Source: Aliiruegeria haliotis
GTDB taxonomy: Bacteria > Pseudomonadota > Alphaproteobacteria > Rhodobacterales > Rhodobacteraceae
DNA: 64,000 bases
Assembly (NCBI RefSeq): GCF_003003255.1
Contig: NZ_PVTD01000002.1
Coordinates: 558,001-622,000, forward strand
Direction: 5' to 3'
The position numbers were made by a program, and so were the translations under genes. Below the pieces are notes generated by a model. That model was not told where the DNA came from. It made no database searches and saw nothing but the letters and a program-made list of their open reading frames with translations. The first letter of the stretch is position 1. Each line of letters begins with the position of its first letter. Positions 36,681 through 46,929 of the stretch are shown here, piece after piece.

Positions 36681-37736
36681 TTACTTTCCGGCGGCGGCCA
36701 GCTTGGACTGCTGCTTCTCGGCCCGGGCGAGGCGCCATTGACCGATGGCAACGGCCAACACCAGCAGCAGGCCCTTGGCGACGAGCTGATAGAAGGTCGC
36801 GATACCAAGCAGGTTCATCCCGTTCGACAGCGTCGCCAGCAGCAGCACCGCCAGCATCGAGCCCACGATTGTGCCCTTGCCGCCCGCCATCAGCGCCCCG
36901 CCAAGAAACACGGCCGTAATCGCTTCAAGCTCAAGGCCCTGGGTTCCGGAGGCCGGCTGACCAGAGGAGGTCCGCGCCGTGACGATGACACCGGCCAGAC
37001 CGGACAGCGCGCCGGAGATGGCGTAGATCGCATAGCGCATGCGGGTCAGGTTGATACCGGCAAGGCGTGCCGCCACCGGGTTGCCGCCCATGGAGTAGAT
37101 GGAGCGGCCAAAGACGGTCGAGCTCATCACGAAATGGGCGACACAGGCCACGATGATCAGGATGATGAAGGCAACCGGCAGACCGGGGAACGTTTCGGTC
37201 TGGAACAGGCGGCCAGAGCCGAGCCAGGCAAGGTTCTGGTCCAGAACGCCGATCGGGCGACCGCCTGGTGCAATCAGGAAGGCCACGCCGCGGAACGCCG
37301 AAAACGTCGCCAGCGTCGCCACGACCGGGTTCACCCGCAGGATAGAGATGATCGTCGCGTTGATCAGCCCGAGCACAACCCCGATGCCCATGCCGAATGC
37401 AACGCCGCCGATGACCGTTCCCATCTGGGTCACGGTCAGCGCACAGACAACGGAGGCACAACCGGCGATCGAGCCCACGGAAATGTCGAGCCCGGCAGAG
37501 ACGATGACCAGGGTCATGCCCACGGCGATCAGGCCGACGACGGCCATGTTCTGCCCGATGTTCATCAGGTTGCGCGGAGAGAAGAAGAACTCCGTCTGCG
37601 TGGTGATCAGCGCCACCATGATGATCAGCGCAATGACCAGCGACAGGTTCTCGGCGCCGACTGCGTTGGTGATCCGCTTGAAGAGCCCGGGCCCCTCAGG
37701 GGCCATTTGCGGCGCGGCTTGTTCGGTAATGCTCAC
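36681..37736 (-). CDS. Sugar ABC importer permease (RbsC/BPD_transp_2 family)
   Basis: This membrane subunit of about 351 residues belongs to a ribose-type importer and has eight to ten hydrophobic segments. Family motifs include GMTLVIVSAGLDISVGSIAG and GVIVTARTSSGQPASGTQGLELEAITAVFLGG, then GKGTIVGSMLAVLLLATLSNGM. GTG at 37736 is chosen because GGAGGA (37744-37749) lies seven bases before it. An ATG at 37757 would also fit, but without a comparable ribosome site. It forms the transporter with the ATPase upstream (22-base gap) and the binding protein. Confidence 0.9.
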   Translation of the reverse strand: MSITEQAAPQMAPEGPGLFKRITNAVGAENLSLVIALIIMVALITTQTEFFFSPRNLMNIGQNMAVVGLIAVGMTLVIVSAGLDISVGSIAGCASVVCALTVTQMGTVIGGVAFGMGIGVVLGLINATIISILRVNPVVATLATFSAFRGVAFLIAPGGRPIGVLDQNLAWLGSGRLFQTETFPGLPVAFIILIIVACVAHFVMSSTVFGRSIYSMGGNPVAARLAGINLTRMRYAIYAISGALSGLAGVIVTARTSSGQPASGTQGLELEAITAVFLGGALMAGGKGTIVGSMLAVLLLATLSNGMNLLGIATFYQLVAKGLLLVLAVAIGQWRLARAEKQQSKLAAAGK

Positions 37737-37758
37737 TGTCTTGTCCTCCGTGGGCATG

Positions 37759-39258
37759 TCAGGCGGCCTTTGTTCCGAGAGCAAAATTCACGATTGCCTC
37801 CTCGGTGGCGTCTTTCTTTTCGATTGGGTCGGAAATCACGCCGTCGCGCATGACGATGATGCGGTCGGACATGGAGAGCAGTTCGGGCATTTCGGAAGAG
37901 ATCATCATGATCGCCATGCCCTGCTTGGCCAGATCGTCGATCAGCCTGTAGATTTCGGCCTTGGCCCCGACGTCGACGGCACGGGTCGGCTCGTCGAGGA
38001 TCAACAGGCGCGGCGCCGCCGCCAGCCAGCGAGCCAGGACGACCTTCTGCTGGTTGCCGCCCGAAAGCTTGCCGACCTCCTGCTCCATGCTGGGGGTCTT
38101 GATCTCCAGCTGGCGCACGAAAGGCGACACCTTGTCGACCATCTGCTGGGTGCGCAGGATGCCGAAACGCGCGAGCGCGGAATAGACCGCCATCGAGGCG
38201 TTCTCGATCACTGAGCGGACGAGGATCAGGCCCTCGGCCTTCCGGTTTTCGGGGGCGAAACCGATATTGGCGGCGATGGCATCGGCGGGGGAGCGAATAT
38301 CCTTCACGTCGCCGCAGATCTTGACGGTGCCGCCTTCCTTTTCAAATTCGCCGAACAGAACCTTGGCAAGCTCTGTGCGACCCGCGCCGACCAGCCCGGC
38401 AAAGCCCACGATCTCACCGGCGCGGATCTGGAAGCTGATCCCGTCGTGCCAGCGGCTGCGGAGGTTTTCGACCTCAAGCACCACTTCGTCCGTGGTAACC
38501 TCATCGCGCTTGTAGCCATGCGCCAGTTCGCGCCCGACCATCAGGCGGACGATCTCTTCCTCGTCGGTGTCCTTGATCATCAGGTTGCCGGTCGGCACAC
38601 CGTCTTTCAGCACGACGACCCGGTCCGAGATCGCCATGACCTCGTGCAGCCGGTGCGAGACATAGATGATGCCCAGCCCTTCTTCGCGCAGCTTGCGGAT
38701 CAGGGCAAAGAGGCGGTCGGCCTCCTTGGTGGTCAGCGACGAGGTCGGCTCGTCGAAGGCGACGACCTTCACGCCTTCCTTCAACGCGCGCAGGATCTCC
38801 ACGATGTGCTGCTGCGCGGGCGAGAGCGTGCGCCCGAGGGCGTCGATATCCAGCACACCGGCAAAGCCGTAGCGCTCAAGCAGGTCGGTGGTGATCCGAC
38901 GCATTTCCGCGTGATCGACACGCCCGCCGGGCAGGCGTGGATACTCGCCGATGAAGATGTTTTCCGCCGCCGAGATATGCGGCACGATTTCCGGCTCCTG
39001 CCGGACCAGCCGGAACCCGGCATCGCGGGCCTCGAGCGGGCTGGCGTGGCTGACTTCGGCGCCGTCGAGGTACACCGTGCCCTCGTCCAGCGTGTAGTCG
39101 CCACAGAGAATTTTCAGCAGAGTTGATTTTCCGGCCCCGTTTTCGCCGACGAACGCGACGACCTCTCCGGGGTGGACCTTCATATTGACATCAGAGAGCG
39201 CCTTCACACCGGGGAAGGACTTGCCTACTCCCTGAACGTCGAGGATGGCAGACGACAT
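37759..39258 (-). CDS. Sugar ABC importer ATPase (RbsA-type, two ATPase domains)
   Basis: This protein of about 499 residues has two fused ATPase domains, as in ribose/galactose-type importers. The first domain has Walker A GENGAGKS (38-45), a signature region with SPAQQHIVE in place of the usual LSGGQ, and Walker B KVVAFDEPTSSL. The second has GLVGAGRTELAKVLFG as a degenerate Walker A, LSGGNQQK and LLILDEPTRAVDVG. The ATG at 39258 has AAGGA seven bases before it; the long upstream extension in frame is not family sequence. It lies 70 bases after the binding protein gene. Confidence 0.93.
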   Translation of the reverse strand: MSSAILDVQGVGKSFPGVKALSDVNMKVHPGEVVAFVGENGAGKSTLLKILCGDYTLDEGTVYLDGAEVSHASPLEARDAGFRLVRQEPEIVPHISAAENIFIGEYPRLPGGRVDHAEMRRITTDLLERYGFAGVLDIDALGRTLSPAQQHIVEILRALKEGVKVVAFDEPTSSLTTKEADRLFALIRKLREEGLGIIYVSHRLHEVMAISDRVVVLKDGVPTGNLMIKDTDEEEIVRLMVGRELAHGYKRDEVTTDEVVLEVENLRSRWHDGISFQIRAGEIVGFAGLVGAGRTELAKVLFGEFEKEGGTVKICGDVKDIRSPADAIAANIGFAPENRKAEGLILVRSVIENASMAVYSALARFGILRTQQMVDKVSPFVRQLEIKTPSMEQEVGKLSGGNQQKVVLARWLAAAPRLLILDEPTRAVDVGAKAEIYRLIDDLAKQGMAIMMISSEMPELLSMSDRIIVMRDGVISDPIEKKDATEEAIVNFALGTKAA

Positions 39259-39328
39259 TGCCTGGTCCTTCTTGTTCTGGAAATTGGAGGCGAGCACCAC
39301 GATAGGTGCCCGCCCGCCAGGGAGGAAA

Positions 39329-40300
39329 TCAGTCGCAGGGCATAACGTCTGCGTAGTTGCTCGGATCAACGATCGTGGTGTTGGCCACGGTCTTGAGCGG
39401 CAGAGGCTCGCCGGTTTCGATCGAGTTGATGAGCGTGCGCGCGGCGGCGTCACCTACATCGGTGCCCGAGAGGTACAGCGCGGCCTTGAAGCCCGAGGGG
39501 ATGCCGGCTTTCCAGGGGCGGCAGGCCTCGTAAGCGCCCAGACCCACGGCGATCACGTCGTCCGGCCCGTAGCCCGCGTTCTTCAGCGCGTTGTTGGCGC
39601 CCAGCACACCTTCGTCGTTGCAAGCAAAAACCACCCACTTGTCGATGCCCGGGTTCGAGGTCAGAACCGGCCCGGTCGCGGCGAGCGAGGTGTCGGCGGT
39701 GCCATCGTAGGACACGTGCACGATGCTGTCGGCGCTTGCACCGGCGGCAATGACTTGCTCCTGCGCGGCGTTGGTGCGGTCGTTGCAGACCGAAAGGGTC
39801 TGAACCTCTACGCTGAGCACACCGTACTTGGCGCCGTCCAGCCAGCCGCTTTCGACAAGCAACTCGCCGGCGCGCTTGCCGACCTCGGTGCCCATGGCCT
39901 TGCCGTCAAACCCGACGAAGGGAACGGGATTGCCGTCTTCCTGCATGATCGGGTCATCGGTCGCCACCATGAGAACACCGGCTTCGGCGGCTGCGCGCGA
40001 CACGGCCGGCCCCATCGCCTGGTCGGGTGCGGTGATGCCGATCCCCTTGGCGCCGGACGCGATGGCGTCGGAAACGGCGGAGATTGCAAGGTTGGCGTCC
40101 AGTTCGACGTTGATGATCTTGGCGGTGTAGCCAAGTTCTTCTGCCGCTGCTTTGAAGCCGTCGCCCTGGTCGATGAAGTACTGCTGCGTGCCGCTCTTGT
40201 AGATCGCCACAATCTCCTTGTCCTCGGCAATGGCCGCACCGGCGCTCAGAATCGCACCGGATACAGTCGCAAGGAGTGCAGTTTTCAGATTGATGCCCAT
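39329..40300 (-). CDS. Periplasmic sugar-binding protein (RbsB/Peripla_BP_4 type)
   Basis: This 323-residue binding protein of a ribose-type importer has a signal peptide (KTALLATVSGAILSAGAAIA) and then the typical first strand KEIVAIYKSGTQQYFIDQGDGFKAAAEELGY. Later family parts are GIGITAPDQAMGPAVSRA, VLMVATDDPI and VVFACNDEGVLGANNALKNAGY. GGGAGGA lies five bases before the ATG. It is the first gene of the operon and should be the most highly expressed. The intergenic region upstream carries the putative GntR operator. The ligand is likely an acidic or neutral monosaccharide, judged from the neighbouring genes. Confidence 0.92.
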   Translation of the reverse strand: MGINLKTALLATVSGAILSAGAAIAEDKEIVAIYKSGTQQYFIDQGDGFKAAAEELGYTAKIINVELDANLAISAVSDAIASGAKGIGITAPDQAMGPAVSRAAAEAGVLMVATDDPIMQEDGNPVPFVGFDGKAMGTEVGKRAGELLVESGWLDGAKYGVLSVEVQTLSVCNDRTNAAQEQVIAAGASADSIVHVSYDGTADTSLAATGPVLTSNPGIDKWVVFACNDEGVLGANNALKNAGYGPDDVIAVGLGAYEACRPWKAGIPSGFKAALYLSGTDVGDAAARTLINSIETGEPLPLKTVANTTIVDPSNYADVMPCD

Positions 40301-40349
40301 TTTTTCCTCCCAATGGTGTTCTCATCTGGATAGGTAAAGGATATGATCT

Positions 40350-40363
40350 GTTTATCTTATAAA
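40350..40363. promoter_or_regulatory. Putative GntR operator between the ABC operon and the SDR gene
   Basis: The sequence GTTTATCTTATAAA lies in the AT-rich gap between the divergent binding-protein gene (ATG at 40300) and the SDR gene (GTG at 40394). The same word with one change (C for T) occurs on the opposite strand at 43138-43151, just upstream of the gntR gene. Two copies at the three relevant promoters support an operator of that regulator. Confidence 0.55.
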
Positions 40364-40393
40364 GTCAACGACCAGATCGAGGAGTAGGTTCAA

Positions 40394-41188
40394 GTGCGCA
40401 GGTTGGAAGGAAAAATCGCCATCGTGACCGGAGCGGGACGCGGAATCGGAGAGGCAATCGCAAGGCGATTCGCCTCCGAGGGCGCCCGTGTTGTCATCGC
40501 GGAACTGGACCAAGAGCAGGGCCCGAAAACCGCAGAAGCGATCGCCGCTGACACAGGCTCCGAGACTCTGTTTGTCAGAACGGACATTTCTGACGCCGCC
40601 AGCGTCTCGGCGATGCATAAGGCTGCGCTGGAGGCTTTCGGCCCCGTCGACATCCTCGTCAACAACGCCGGCATCGCGGTGTTCCGCCCGCCGTTGGAGA
40701 CCACCGACGACGACTGGGACCGGTGCATGAACGTCGACCTGAAGGGCGCATGGACCTGCACGAAAACCGTGCTGCCCGACATGGTCGGCAAGCAGAACGG
40801 CGCGGTGATCAACATCATCTCCAACCACGCCTTCTCGATCATCAAGGGAACCTTCCCCTATCCCGTCGCCAAGCATGGGCTGTTGGGGCTGACCCGCTCG
40901 CTGGCGCTGGAGTACGCCGATCAGGGAATCGCGGTGAACGCCATCTCGCCGGGATACACGGACACGCAGATCGCCGAAGACGATTTCCGGGCGACCGGCA
41001 ATGCCGCCAAGGCACGGGCCAAGGTCGAGGCCATGCAGCCGGTGGGCCGCCTCTGCCGCCCCGACGAGATCGCCGCAGTCGCCGCGATGCTTGCTTCGGA
41101 GGAAGCGCGGTTCATGATCGGGGAAAACATCGTCATGGATGGCGGCGTCACGATCCGCATGTATGACGACATTCGCACGGCCGACTGA
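40394..41188 (+). CDS. Short-chain dehydrogenase/reductase, probable sugar dehydrogenase
   Basis: This 264-residue Rossmann enzyme uses NAD(P). The cofactor motif is TGAGRGIG at 12-19, NNAG at 90-93, and the catalytic set is S143, Y156 and K160 (ISNHAF..YPVAK). The Asp-containing end of the second strand (AELDQ, residues 36-40) suggests NAD over NADP. GTG start with AGGAG nine bases before it. The gene is divergent from the sugar ABC operon and shares its control region, so it probably oxidises the imported sugar to a lactone or keto sugar before the dehydratase step. Substrate inferred only from context. Confidence 0.88.
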   Translation: MRRLEGKIAIVTGAGRGIGEAIARRFASEGARVVIAELDQEQGPKTAEAIAADTGSETLFVRTDISDAASVSAMHKAALEAFGPVDILVNNAGIAVFRPPLETTDDDWDRCMNVDLKGAWTCTKTVLPDMVGKQNGAVINIISNHAFSIIKGTFPYPVAKHGLLGLTRSLALEYADQGIAVNAISPGYTDTQIAEDDFRATGNAAKARAKVEAMQPVGRLCRPDEIAAVAAMLASEEARFMIGENIVMDGGVTIRMYDDIRTAD

Positions 41189-41197
41189 CCGGACAGC

Positions 41198-41215
41198 CGG
41201 GCCACCTTGGGCCCG
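41198..41215. terminator. Possible bidirectional hairpin between convergent genes
   Basis: CGGGCC (41198-41203) and GGCCCG (41210-41215) form a 6-bp stem with a 6-base loop between the stop of the SDR gene and the stop of the GH105 gene. There is no T-run, so termination by it is only possible. Confidence 0.3.
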
Positions 41216-41230
41216 ACCATCCCGTGCGCG

Positions 41231-42304
41231 TCACGCCAGCCAGGCCGCCCGTGCGGATGCGGCCGTCAGGACAGGCCCCTGCCCCCAGGGCACGATTCGG
41301 TCCAGCGGCACGTGCCAATAGTGTTCGTCGACAAGCGCCGACATGACCGCCGCGGACACACCGCGCAGGTTGCCCGCCTCGTCCAGATTACCGACCATCG
41401 CGCGGAATGCCTTGTCCGCGGGACCGGCAAAGGCCTCTTGCAGGACACCCTGCTTCATCCCGCGATAGAAAGCCGTCGCCATGAACGCGGCGGTCGAGGA
41501 TTCCGGACCTGAGCGCGGCTCATGCACCATGCAATGCCAGTTTCCGTCCTCAAGCTGGAAGTCGACCATGGTCTCGGCCAGTCCCACGGCCTGGGCCTGA
41601 AGGGTGTCCGCACCTTCGACGTTGCCGCAGAATTTCAGAACATCCAGCATACCGAGCAACGCCCAGCCCTGTCCGCGCCCCCACCCGGGGATCTGCGAAT
41701 GGCCCAGCTTTTCCAGCCAGTAATGGCGATAGGTGCCGGTGGCCTCGTCGAACAGGAAGGGACGATAGCCAAGGATCTCCCGCACGGCCGCCGCGGCCCA
41801 ATCGCCATCCGCATCAACCTTCGACAGGTGGGCAAAGAACGGCGCGTCGAAATGCATGCAGTCGAGCCAGATCCCCGCACCGGGGTCGTCCATCAACGCC
41901 TGTTGCTCCGAAGAAAGCGGCACGCCGCCATAGGGCTGCCGCAGGGAACGCAAAGTGTCCTCGAATGTCACGGAAACGCCGTCGATCTTCCGCCGGTCCC
42001 GCAGATGCTGCGCGAGATCCAGAACGGCGTCCCGCAACACGGCATCCCCGGTGCGGTCGACGATGTCGCACATCACATGCCCCGGCGCGGTGTTGTCGTC
42101 GGGATGGAACGGGCGTCGACGGGTGGCCCAGGCACGGAAGAACCCGTGGCTGAAATCGACCCACTTCGGATCATCCAGCATGTCCGCCGCTGCCACCAGC
42201 CCTTCGAAACCGACCGAGTCCCCGTAGAACCAGCCCTTGAACTCATGCGCCGCCAGGCGTTCGGCAACTGCCGCAATCAGCCCTGGCTGAAGCGTCTCCG
42301 ACAT
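41231..42304 (-). CDS. GH88/GH105-family unsaturated uronyl hydrolase-like protein
   Basis: This 357-residue (alpha/alpha)6-barrel protein resembles unsaturated rhamnogalacturonyl hydrolases (YteR type), which remove the terminal 4,5-unsaturated uronate left by lyases. Family-like parts are HVMCDIVDRTGDAVLRDA, WLDCMHFDAPFFAHLS (catalytic Asp region), YWLEKLGHSQIPGWGRGQGWALLGMLDVL and ESSTAAFMATAFYRGM. No signal peptide is present, so it acts in the cytoplasm on imported oligosaccharides. The ATG at 42304 has GGAG before it. It is the second gene of a pair with gntR (23-base gap). It points to pectin- or ulvan-like algal polysaccharide use. Confidence 0.82.
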   Translation of the reverse strand: MSETLQPGLIAAVAERLAAHEFKGWFYGDSVGFEGLVAAADMLDDPKWVDFSHGFFRAWATRRRPFHPDDNTAPGHVMCDIVDRTGDAVLRDAVLDLAQHLRDRRKIDGVSVTFEDTLRSLRQPYGGVPLSSEQQALMDDPGAGIWLDCMHFDAPFFAHLSKVDADGDWAAAAVREILGYRPFLFDEATGTYRHYWLEKLGHSQIPGWGRGQGWALLGMLDVLKFCGNVEGADTLQAQAVGLAETMVDFQLEDGNWHCMVHEPRSGPESSTAAFMATAFYRGMKQGVLQEAFAGPADKAFRAMVGNLDEAGNLRGVSAAVMSALVDEHYWHVPLDRIVPWGQGPVLTAASARAAWLA

Positions 42305-42327
42305 GATCGTCTCCACGTTGTCTGTTG

Positions 42328-43122
42328 TTAGGGTGTCTGCTGCGCGAGGCCGTCCTGCATATCCCGGATGGCGTTCTCGATCACCTTGCGCATCGCGGTG
42401 CCGGCGCGTTCGGCGTCGCCATCCATGAAGGCGAGATAGACCCTTTCGTGCAGTTCATGGCTCTCGTCCATTCCGACCATCTCATAGACATATCCAACGG
42501 CCGCCATCTGCAGGTCGATCGATATGCTCAAAGACGCCTCGATCACGGAGTAGAGTTGATCCAGAAGCTCCGAGTCGACGCATTCGATCAGCGCACGGTG
42601 AAAATCCAGATCGGCATCGATGAAGTTCTGCCGCTGATCGGCGGCGTCGGCCTCCGTGTCCTCCGCCACTTCGACCTTCCGGTTCCATGCCGCCTGAACC
42701 CGCGACCGCTGCTCCGGCGTCGCCATCTGGGTGGCGGTGAGCGCAATCCCCGGCTCCATGACCAGCCGCACCTTCTGTAGGTCGTCCAGCAAGGTAATCG
42801 TGTCACCGGCCTTGATACGCCAATCCATCACGTCCGGGTCCAGCAACCGCCACTCCGACCGCGGCGTAACCCGGGTCCCGTCAGAGGTCCTGCTACGGAT
42901 CAACCCCTTGGCGCCGAGAATCCGAAATGACTCCCGGACAACGGACCGGCTTACGCCCAGTTCCTCGACCAGATCGGCCTCCCGGCTGATGGCATCGCCC
43001 TCCGCCCAGTCTCCGCCAACGATCCGTGTGCCGAGGTTTTCGACCGCTGCACCCAGAATCCCGCGGACTTCGATAACGCCGCCAATAGCAGACTTTCGAC
43101 TGAGGGGACTCCGCTTGATCAT
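42328..43122 (-). CDS. GntR-family (FadR/FCD) transcriptional regulator of the sugar locus
   Basis: This 264-residue regulator starts at MIKRSPLSRKSAIGG, with AAAGGA eight bases before the ATG at 43122. The winged helix covers about 20-90: DAISREADLVEELGVSRSVVRESFRILGAKGLIRSR. The FCD ligand-binding domain follows, with metal-type residues in DADLDFHRALIECVDSELL (Asp and His) and ESHELHERVYLAF. It probably represses the ABC operon, the SDR gene and its own gene when the inducing sugar acid is absent, since the motif GTTTATCTTAyAAA lies before all three. It is transcribed with the GH105 gene. Confidence 0.9.
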   Translation of the reverse strand: MIKRSPLSRKSAIGGVIEVRGILGAAVENLGTRIVGGDWAEGDAISREADLVEELGVSRSVVRESFRILGAKGLIRSRTSDGTRVTPRSEWRLLDPDVMDWRIKAGDTITLLDDLQKVRLVMEPGIALTATQMATPEQRSRVQAAWNRKVEVAEDTEADAADQRQNFIDADLDFHRALIECVDSELLDQLYSVIEASLSISIDLQMAAVGYVYEMVGMDESHELHERVYLAFMDGDAERAGTAMRKVIENAIRDMQDGLAQQTP

Positions 43123-43137
43123 TTCAATGTCCTTTCT

Positions 43138-43151
43138 TTTGTAAGATAAAC
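43138..43151. promoter_or_regulatory. Putative GntR operator upstream of gntR
   Basis: TTTGTAAGATAAAC is the reverse complement of GTTTATCTTACAAA and differs at one base from the site at 40350-40363. It ends 16 bases before the gntR start codon, where it would block its own promoter, which suggests autoregulation. Confidence 0.55.
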
Positions 43152-44802
<1,651 letters not shown>

Positions 44803-44823
44803 CGGGTTTCAGACAAGAAGCAA

Positions 44824-44853
44824 GCCGCCACATCCACGGGTGTGGCGGTTTTC
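44824..44853 (+). terminator. Rho-independent terminator of the aminotransferase gene
   Basis: CCGCCACA (44825-44832) pairs with TGTGGCGG (44841-44848) across an 8-base loop, followed directly by TTTT. It lies 20 bases after the stop codon. Confidence 0.85.
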
Positions 44854-45144
44854 CATTTGGACAACAGGCCCATCCACGGCGCCACGCGTGACCGTCCGAT
44901 GGCTCGCCGGATCGCCCGCCGGAGGTGCGGTTGCCACTGCCGCCAGATGGCCAACACCCGTGTCCGGGACTTTCTCTCCGCCCTGATTGCCCACGTTCTC
45001 ACCGCGTGCCGTGCCCGCGAAACGTCGCGCCACTCCGGGATCTGAGGGTGGCACCCCTTGCCGCCCGAGACGACAAGACCGCCCTTTGACAGGCCTCCCC
45101 CCCACCAATAGGGTTGGCTGCAGGCCGAGACGAAGGGCGCGGAA
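44854..45144. other. Intergenic region downstream of the terminator
   Basis: No gene was recognised here. Arg- and Cys-rich open frames on both strands look like noise from high GC. Confidence 0.4.
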
Positions 45145-45558
45145 ATGTCAGATCTTCCAAAGTATTACTTCCGGGTGCGGGAGAACGGAGCCGCGGTTTT
45201 CCGGGTCGACACCGAGAACCGGCACAAGCGGCTCGACATGGAGCAGATCGCAGTCCTCAACATCCGAAACGGCGAGGTGAAGCCCCAGGGGCAGAAGGTC
45301 CTGACAGAGCGTGACCTCGCGGAGATCCACACATGGATGGCGGCCCGCAAGGAGACGCTCGCCCGGCGGGATATCGACGACATCTACCGGGCCGTCGACC
45401 ACCTGAACCTGACAACCCAATGGGCTCAGGCTCGGGCCACCGAGGAACAACTGGAAGAGGTTACCGACGCGTTGCTCTTCGCCATGCACGACCTGCGAAC
45501 GATGCTGGTGCGGAAGAAGGCGGACAGGATGCTGAAGGCCCGCGCGACAGAAGGGTGA
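45145..45558 (+). CDS. Conserved hypothetical protein, 137 residues
   Basis: I do not recognise a domain. The protein is soluble, with no signal peptide or membrane segment, and rich in charged residues. It begins MSDLPKYYFRVRENGAAVFRV, followed by NIRNGEVKPQGQKVLTERDLAEI and a helical second half (HLNLTTQWAQARATEEQLEEVTDALLFAMHDLRTMLVRKKADRML) likely to form a coiled coil. Codon use matches its neighbours and the frame is clean, so the gene is real. It is convergent with the MATE gene, with only three bases between the stops. Function unknown. Confidence 0.75.
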   Translation: MSDLPKYYFRVRENGAAVFRVDTENRHKRLDMEQIAVLNIRNGEVKPQGQKVLTERDLAEIHTWMAARKETLARRDIDDIYRAVDHLNLTTQWAQARATEEQLEEVTDALLFAMHDLRTMLVRKKADRMLKARATEG

Positions 45559-45561
45559 TCG

Positions 45562-46929
45562 TCAGGCGGCCTGTGCCTGCAAGCGCGGCAGCGACCGGCG
45601 CCAGAAACGCCACATGAGCAGTACGTTTGCCACCAGCAGGCCAAAGACAAGCCCCGCCCAGACCCCGATCGCCCCATAGCCCAGCGTAAAGCCCAGCAGA
45701 TAGCCGCTCGTGATCCCGACTGGCCAGTAGGCAGCGGCCGACATGAACATCGGCACACGTGTGTCCTGAATCCCACGCAACAACCCATGTGCGATGACCT
45801 GCCCCCCGTCAAAGAGCTGGAACAGCGCCGCCATCGCCATCAGACCGACGCCAATGGCAATGATCTCCGGCTTGCGCGGATCGTCGGGGTCGAGGAACAG
45901 GCTCAGAAGTTCCTCGGGCCAGGTCAGGAAGATCGCAATGGTGATAGCGGCAAAGAGGATGGACATCGCGATGGCGACCTCCGCGCCTCGTTTCAGCCGC
46001 TCAACCTCTCCCCGACCGAAAGCCTTGCCCGCACGAATTGTCGTGGCGTTGGAGAGACCGAGATGCACGAGGAAGGTCGCGGAGGCGAGTTGCAAGGCGA
46101 TGCCATGGGCAGCCAGGGGGATCGTGCCCAGCCACCCCACCATGACTGCAGAGAAGGCGAAGAGCCCGACCTCGGACAGGTTGGTCAGGCTGATCGGCCA
46201 ACCGAGCTTGAAGACCTGTGCGAAGGCGACCCAATCCGGCCTCCAGAACCTCACGAACAGCTCATGCTGAGGAAACGCCCGGATCGCATAGAGCATCAGC
46301 CCCACGAGCGATGTCACGTGAACGGTCACCGAGGCTATGGCGGCACCACGTATCCCCAACTCGGGAAAGCCGAAGGAGCCGAAGATGAGCAGGTAGTTCA
46401 CCAAAGCGTTCACAACCGCGGCGAGGATCGTCACCCACAGCACGACGTCAGCCTTCTCCAGCGCGCTGAGGTAGGATTTCAGCGCCATGACGCCAAGCGC
46501 GGGTATCATGCCCCAACCGGCAATGGAGAGGTATTGCGAGGCTGCCTGCGCGATCTCGGGTGGCTGGCCGATCGACAGGAGGATCGGCTCCGACCAGATC
46601 ATGATCGGCATGGCAAGGGCAGAGTACATCAGCGAAATCCACAGCCCCATGCGGGTCACGCGGCGAATATGCGCATCGCCTTCCTCATTTTCCGTCGCGG
46701 CCGCGACCATGGGCATCACCGCAAAGGCAAAGCCCGAGCCCATGATGAAAAACGTGAAGAACAGCGATCCGGCAAGCACCACGGCGGCAAGCGCCTCGAC
46801 ATCATACCAGCCCAGCATGATCGTATCGGTCGCCTGGATCGCGAATTGCGCCAGGTGGCCGCCGATCAGCGGAACGCCGAGAGTGAGCAACGCACGCGCG
46901 TGCCCGAGATATGACATCGATGTGGACAT
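45562..46929 (-). CDS. MATE-family multidrug/Na+ efflux transporter
   Basis: This 455-residue membrane protein has about 12 hydrophobic segments in two halves of six. MATE features are the first-segment pattern LLTLGVPLIGGHLAQFAIQATDTIMLGWYDVEALAAVVLA, the region PALGVMALKSYLSALEKADVVLW, and in the second half LGWPISLTNLSEVGLFAFSAVMVGWLGTIPLAAHGIALQLAS with GLRGIQDTRVPM-like HGLLRGIQDTRVP. It probably expels cationic drugs or metabolites by Na+ or H+ exchange. ATG at 46929 with AAGGGG before it. It is divergent from parE. Confidence 0.92.
   Translation of the reverse strand: MSTSMSYLGHARALLTLGVPLIGGHLAQFAIQATDTIMLGWYDVEALAAVVLAGSLFFTFFIMGSGFAFAVMPMVAAATENEEGDAHIRRVTRMGLWISLMYSALAMPIMIWSEPILLSIGQPPEIAQAASQYLSIAGWGMIPALGVMALKSYLSALEKADVVLWVTILAAVVNALVNYLLIFGSFGFPELGIRGAAIASVTVHVTSLVGLMLYAIRAFPQHELFVRFWRPDWVAFAQVFKLGWPISLTNLSEVGLFAFSAVMVGWLGTIPLAAHGIALQLASATFLVHLGLSNATTIRAGKAFGRGEVERLKRGAEVAIAMSILFAAITIAIFLTWPEELLSLFLDPDDPRKPEIIAIGVGLMAMAALFQLFDGGQVIAHGLLRGIQDTRVPMFMSAAAYWPVGITSGYLLGFTLGYGAIGVWAGLVFGLLVANVLLMWRFWRRSLPRLQAQAA

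Noticed and set aside
41522-42331. 269-residue plus-strand frame opposite the GH105 gene
   Set aside because: The minus-strand frame carries the family motifs; the plus-strand frame is its shadow.
44842-45045. Possible transposase remnant after the aminotransferase gene
   Set aside because: No inverted repeats, target duplication or DDE motif was seen; the Arg/Cys-rich frame is best explained by GC content.
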